DNA of 64,000 nt. Source: Echinarachnius parma. Lineage: Eukaryota > Echinodermata > Echinoidea > Clypeasteroida > Echinarachniidae. Location: assembly GCA_037951105.1 (NCBI GenBank), contig JBAMJV010004292.1, forward strand, positions 62,001 through 126,000, in the 5' to 3' direction. Shown here one piece after another: positions 62,873 through 64,000 of this stretch (the stretch's first letter is position 1; every line of letters starts with the position of its first letter). Made by a program: the position numbers and the translations under genes. The notes below the pieces were generated by a model that was not told the origin of the DNA, searched no databases, and saw only the letters and a list, made by a program, of their open reading frames with translations.

Positions 62873-63036
62873 AATAATTAATGATTTCTCGTGCGAGGGC
62901 AGTCTATTGCACTCAGCGTGCAGCCACGTAAGTACTATTGAACTCGCTACTTCGTAGCTCGTTCAATAGTACTGACGTGGCTGCACGCTTCGTGCAAATA
63001 GACGTGCCCTATCGCACTCAAAATCATCAATTATTT
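62873..63036. mobile_element. 164 bp foldback MITE, copy 1
   Basis: Self-complementary: AATAATTAATGATTTCTCGT at one end mirrors AAATCATCAATTATT at the other, with imperfect pairing through the middle around CTACTTCGTAG. Confidence 0.8.
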
Positions 63037-63139
63037 CCTTAATATTTTATCCACCTAATTTTCTGTTGTATACATGCAAATAACTATAGTATAGGTATAC
63101 TTAATTTCATAGTTCTTTGTTATTTGTCTCAATGAAAAC

Positions 63140-63288
63140 AATAATTAATGATTTCTCGTGCGAGGGCAGTCTATTGCACTCAGCGTGCAGCCACGTAAGT
63201 ACTATTGAACTCGCTACTTCGTAGCTCGTTCAATAGTACTGACGTGCAAATAGACGTGCCCTATCGCACTCAAAATCATCAATTATTT
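63140..63288. mobile_element. Foldback MITE, copy 2, in palindrome spacer
   Basis: Same as copy 1 but 15 bases shorter, having lost GGCTGCACGCTTCGT on its right half. Confidence 0.78.
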
Positions 63289-63427
63289 CCTTAATATGTT
63301 TCTTTATTCCATGCAGGATATATTGTTTTCATTGAGACAAATAACAAAGAACTATGAAATTAAGTATACCTATACTATAGTTATTTGCATGTATACAACA
63401 GAAAATTAGGTGGATAAAATATTAAGG

Positions 63428-63591
63428 AAATAATTGATGATTTTGAGTGCGATAGGGCACGTCTATTTGCACGAAGCGTGCAGCCACGTCAGTACTATTG
63501 AACGAGCTACGAAGTAGCGAGTTCAATAGTACTTACGTGGCTGCACGCTGAGTGCAATAGACTGCCCTCGCACGAGAAATCATTAATTATT
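63428..63591. mobile_element. Foldback MITE, copy 3 (inverted)
   Basis: Reverse complement of copy 1, in the right palindrome arm. Confidence 0.8.
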
Positions 63592-63632
63592 TTCTTTATA
63601 TAACAACTACACTTTTGACACAAAATATGTTT

Positions 63633-63894
63633 TTATAATCCCAGGAAAAACGATGCCGTTCCAACATGTCCATGAAGCTCTAACCAGTTCCAAAAGAACT
63701 CGCCGTAAAATTGAATGCTCTTTTTTGTGTACAATGTCCCGTCATCCTTTCTCAAACCAGCATAAAAGCGACTCAACACTTTGTCTAGTACATCCGCTTT
63801 CAAATGATCAACATCCTCAATCAAGAGAGTTTAGCCCTACACATTTTGCAAAAGCTTCAAGAGGATTCACTGCATATTTAGTTAACTTTTTGGT
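63633..63894 (-). pseudogene. Crypton-like tyrosine recombinase N-terminal fragment, right palindrome arm
   Basis: Mirror copy of 62570-62831 carrying the same frameshift, so the lesion predates the inversion duplication or the copies are kept alike. Nothing further of the gene can be seen before the window ends. Confidence 0.6.
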
Positions 63895-64000
63895 ATACAG
63901 AGTAACGTTCAATCAAGAACATTTGCTAGGCCTAGTTGAGTAGTTCATCTTCAGTTTAATAACACAAAATTCGCCATCGTAAAAGTAATATACATACCAT

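Larger units (their letters stand above)
62464..64000. repeat. Large palindrome (inverted repeat), right side open
   Basis: Left arm 62464-63143 and right arm 63325-64000 are near-identical reverse complements (about 680 bp visible each) around a spacer of 181 bp. The right arm still matches at the last base of the window, so the palindrome may be larger. Each arm contains the Crypton-like fragment and one 164 bp hairpin element; a third hairpin copy fills most of the spacer. Confidence 0.9.

Overview
This is animal nuclear DNA: small exons with GT/AG splice signals, long AT-rich introns, EGF and sushi (CCP) modules, a Penelope-like retroelement, CR1/L2-type LINE tails and many MITE-like transposons. 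There are no bacterial operons, rRNA or CRISPR. Base composition, repeat style and modular receptor architecture suggest a marine invertebrate deuterostome, perhaps an echinoderm. That taxonomic guess is an inference of low confidence.

One host gene dominates and is read on the minus strand from beyond the right side of the window down to a stop codon at 7236-7238. I can support twenty exons. From N to C they encode eight selectin-style six-cysteine CCP domains (61.8-39.5 kb), four EGF domains of which one is calcium-binding type (38.6-34.1 kb), two atypical cysteine-rich EGF-like modules (29.5 and 22.1 kb), a two-exon SEA-like region (20.2-19.0 kb), a further EGF (12.2 kb), a short Thr/Pro linker (11.9 kb), a transmembrane exon (11.0 kb) and a cytoplasmic tail exon (7.4-7.2 kb). 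All splice phases agree, giving about 1,026 residues in the visible part. The signal peptide and first exons are not in view. It reads as a type I cell-surface receptor or adhesion protein.

The CCP part has been growing by tandem duplication. A block of roughly 8 kb carrying two CCP exons (46.38-54.7 kb) is repeated at 54.97-61.48 kb, and a third older pair lies at 42.9-44.5 kb. A broken CCP exon sits at the duplication junction (54.87-54.97 kb). Comparing the two blocks reveals several precise filled/empty transposon insertion sites.

Most of the rest is mobile DNA, often nested. There are at least fifteen elements bounded by TTAA (piggyBac-type target) from several unrelated terminal-repeat families, including one family with telomere-like ends and terminal poly-G/poly-C hairpins. 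Also present are TA-flanked Tc1/mariner-like elements, a hAT-like MITE, a PIF/Harbinger-like MITE, a 4.5 kb self-complementary foldback array (23.07-27.55 kb), tandem-unit elements rich in nuclear-receptor half-sites, a 5'-truncated Penelope-like element with RT and GIY-YIG (13.86-17.7 kb), two LINE 3' ends, tRNA-derived sequences, and at the right end a large palindrome (62.46 to at least 64.0 kb) holding two mirror copies of a frameshifted Crypton-like tyrosine-recombinase fragment.
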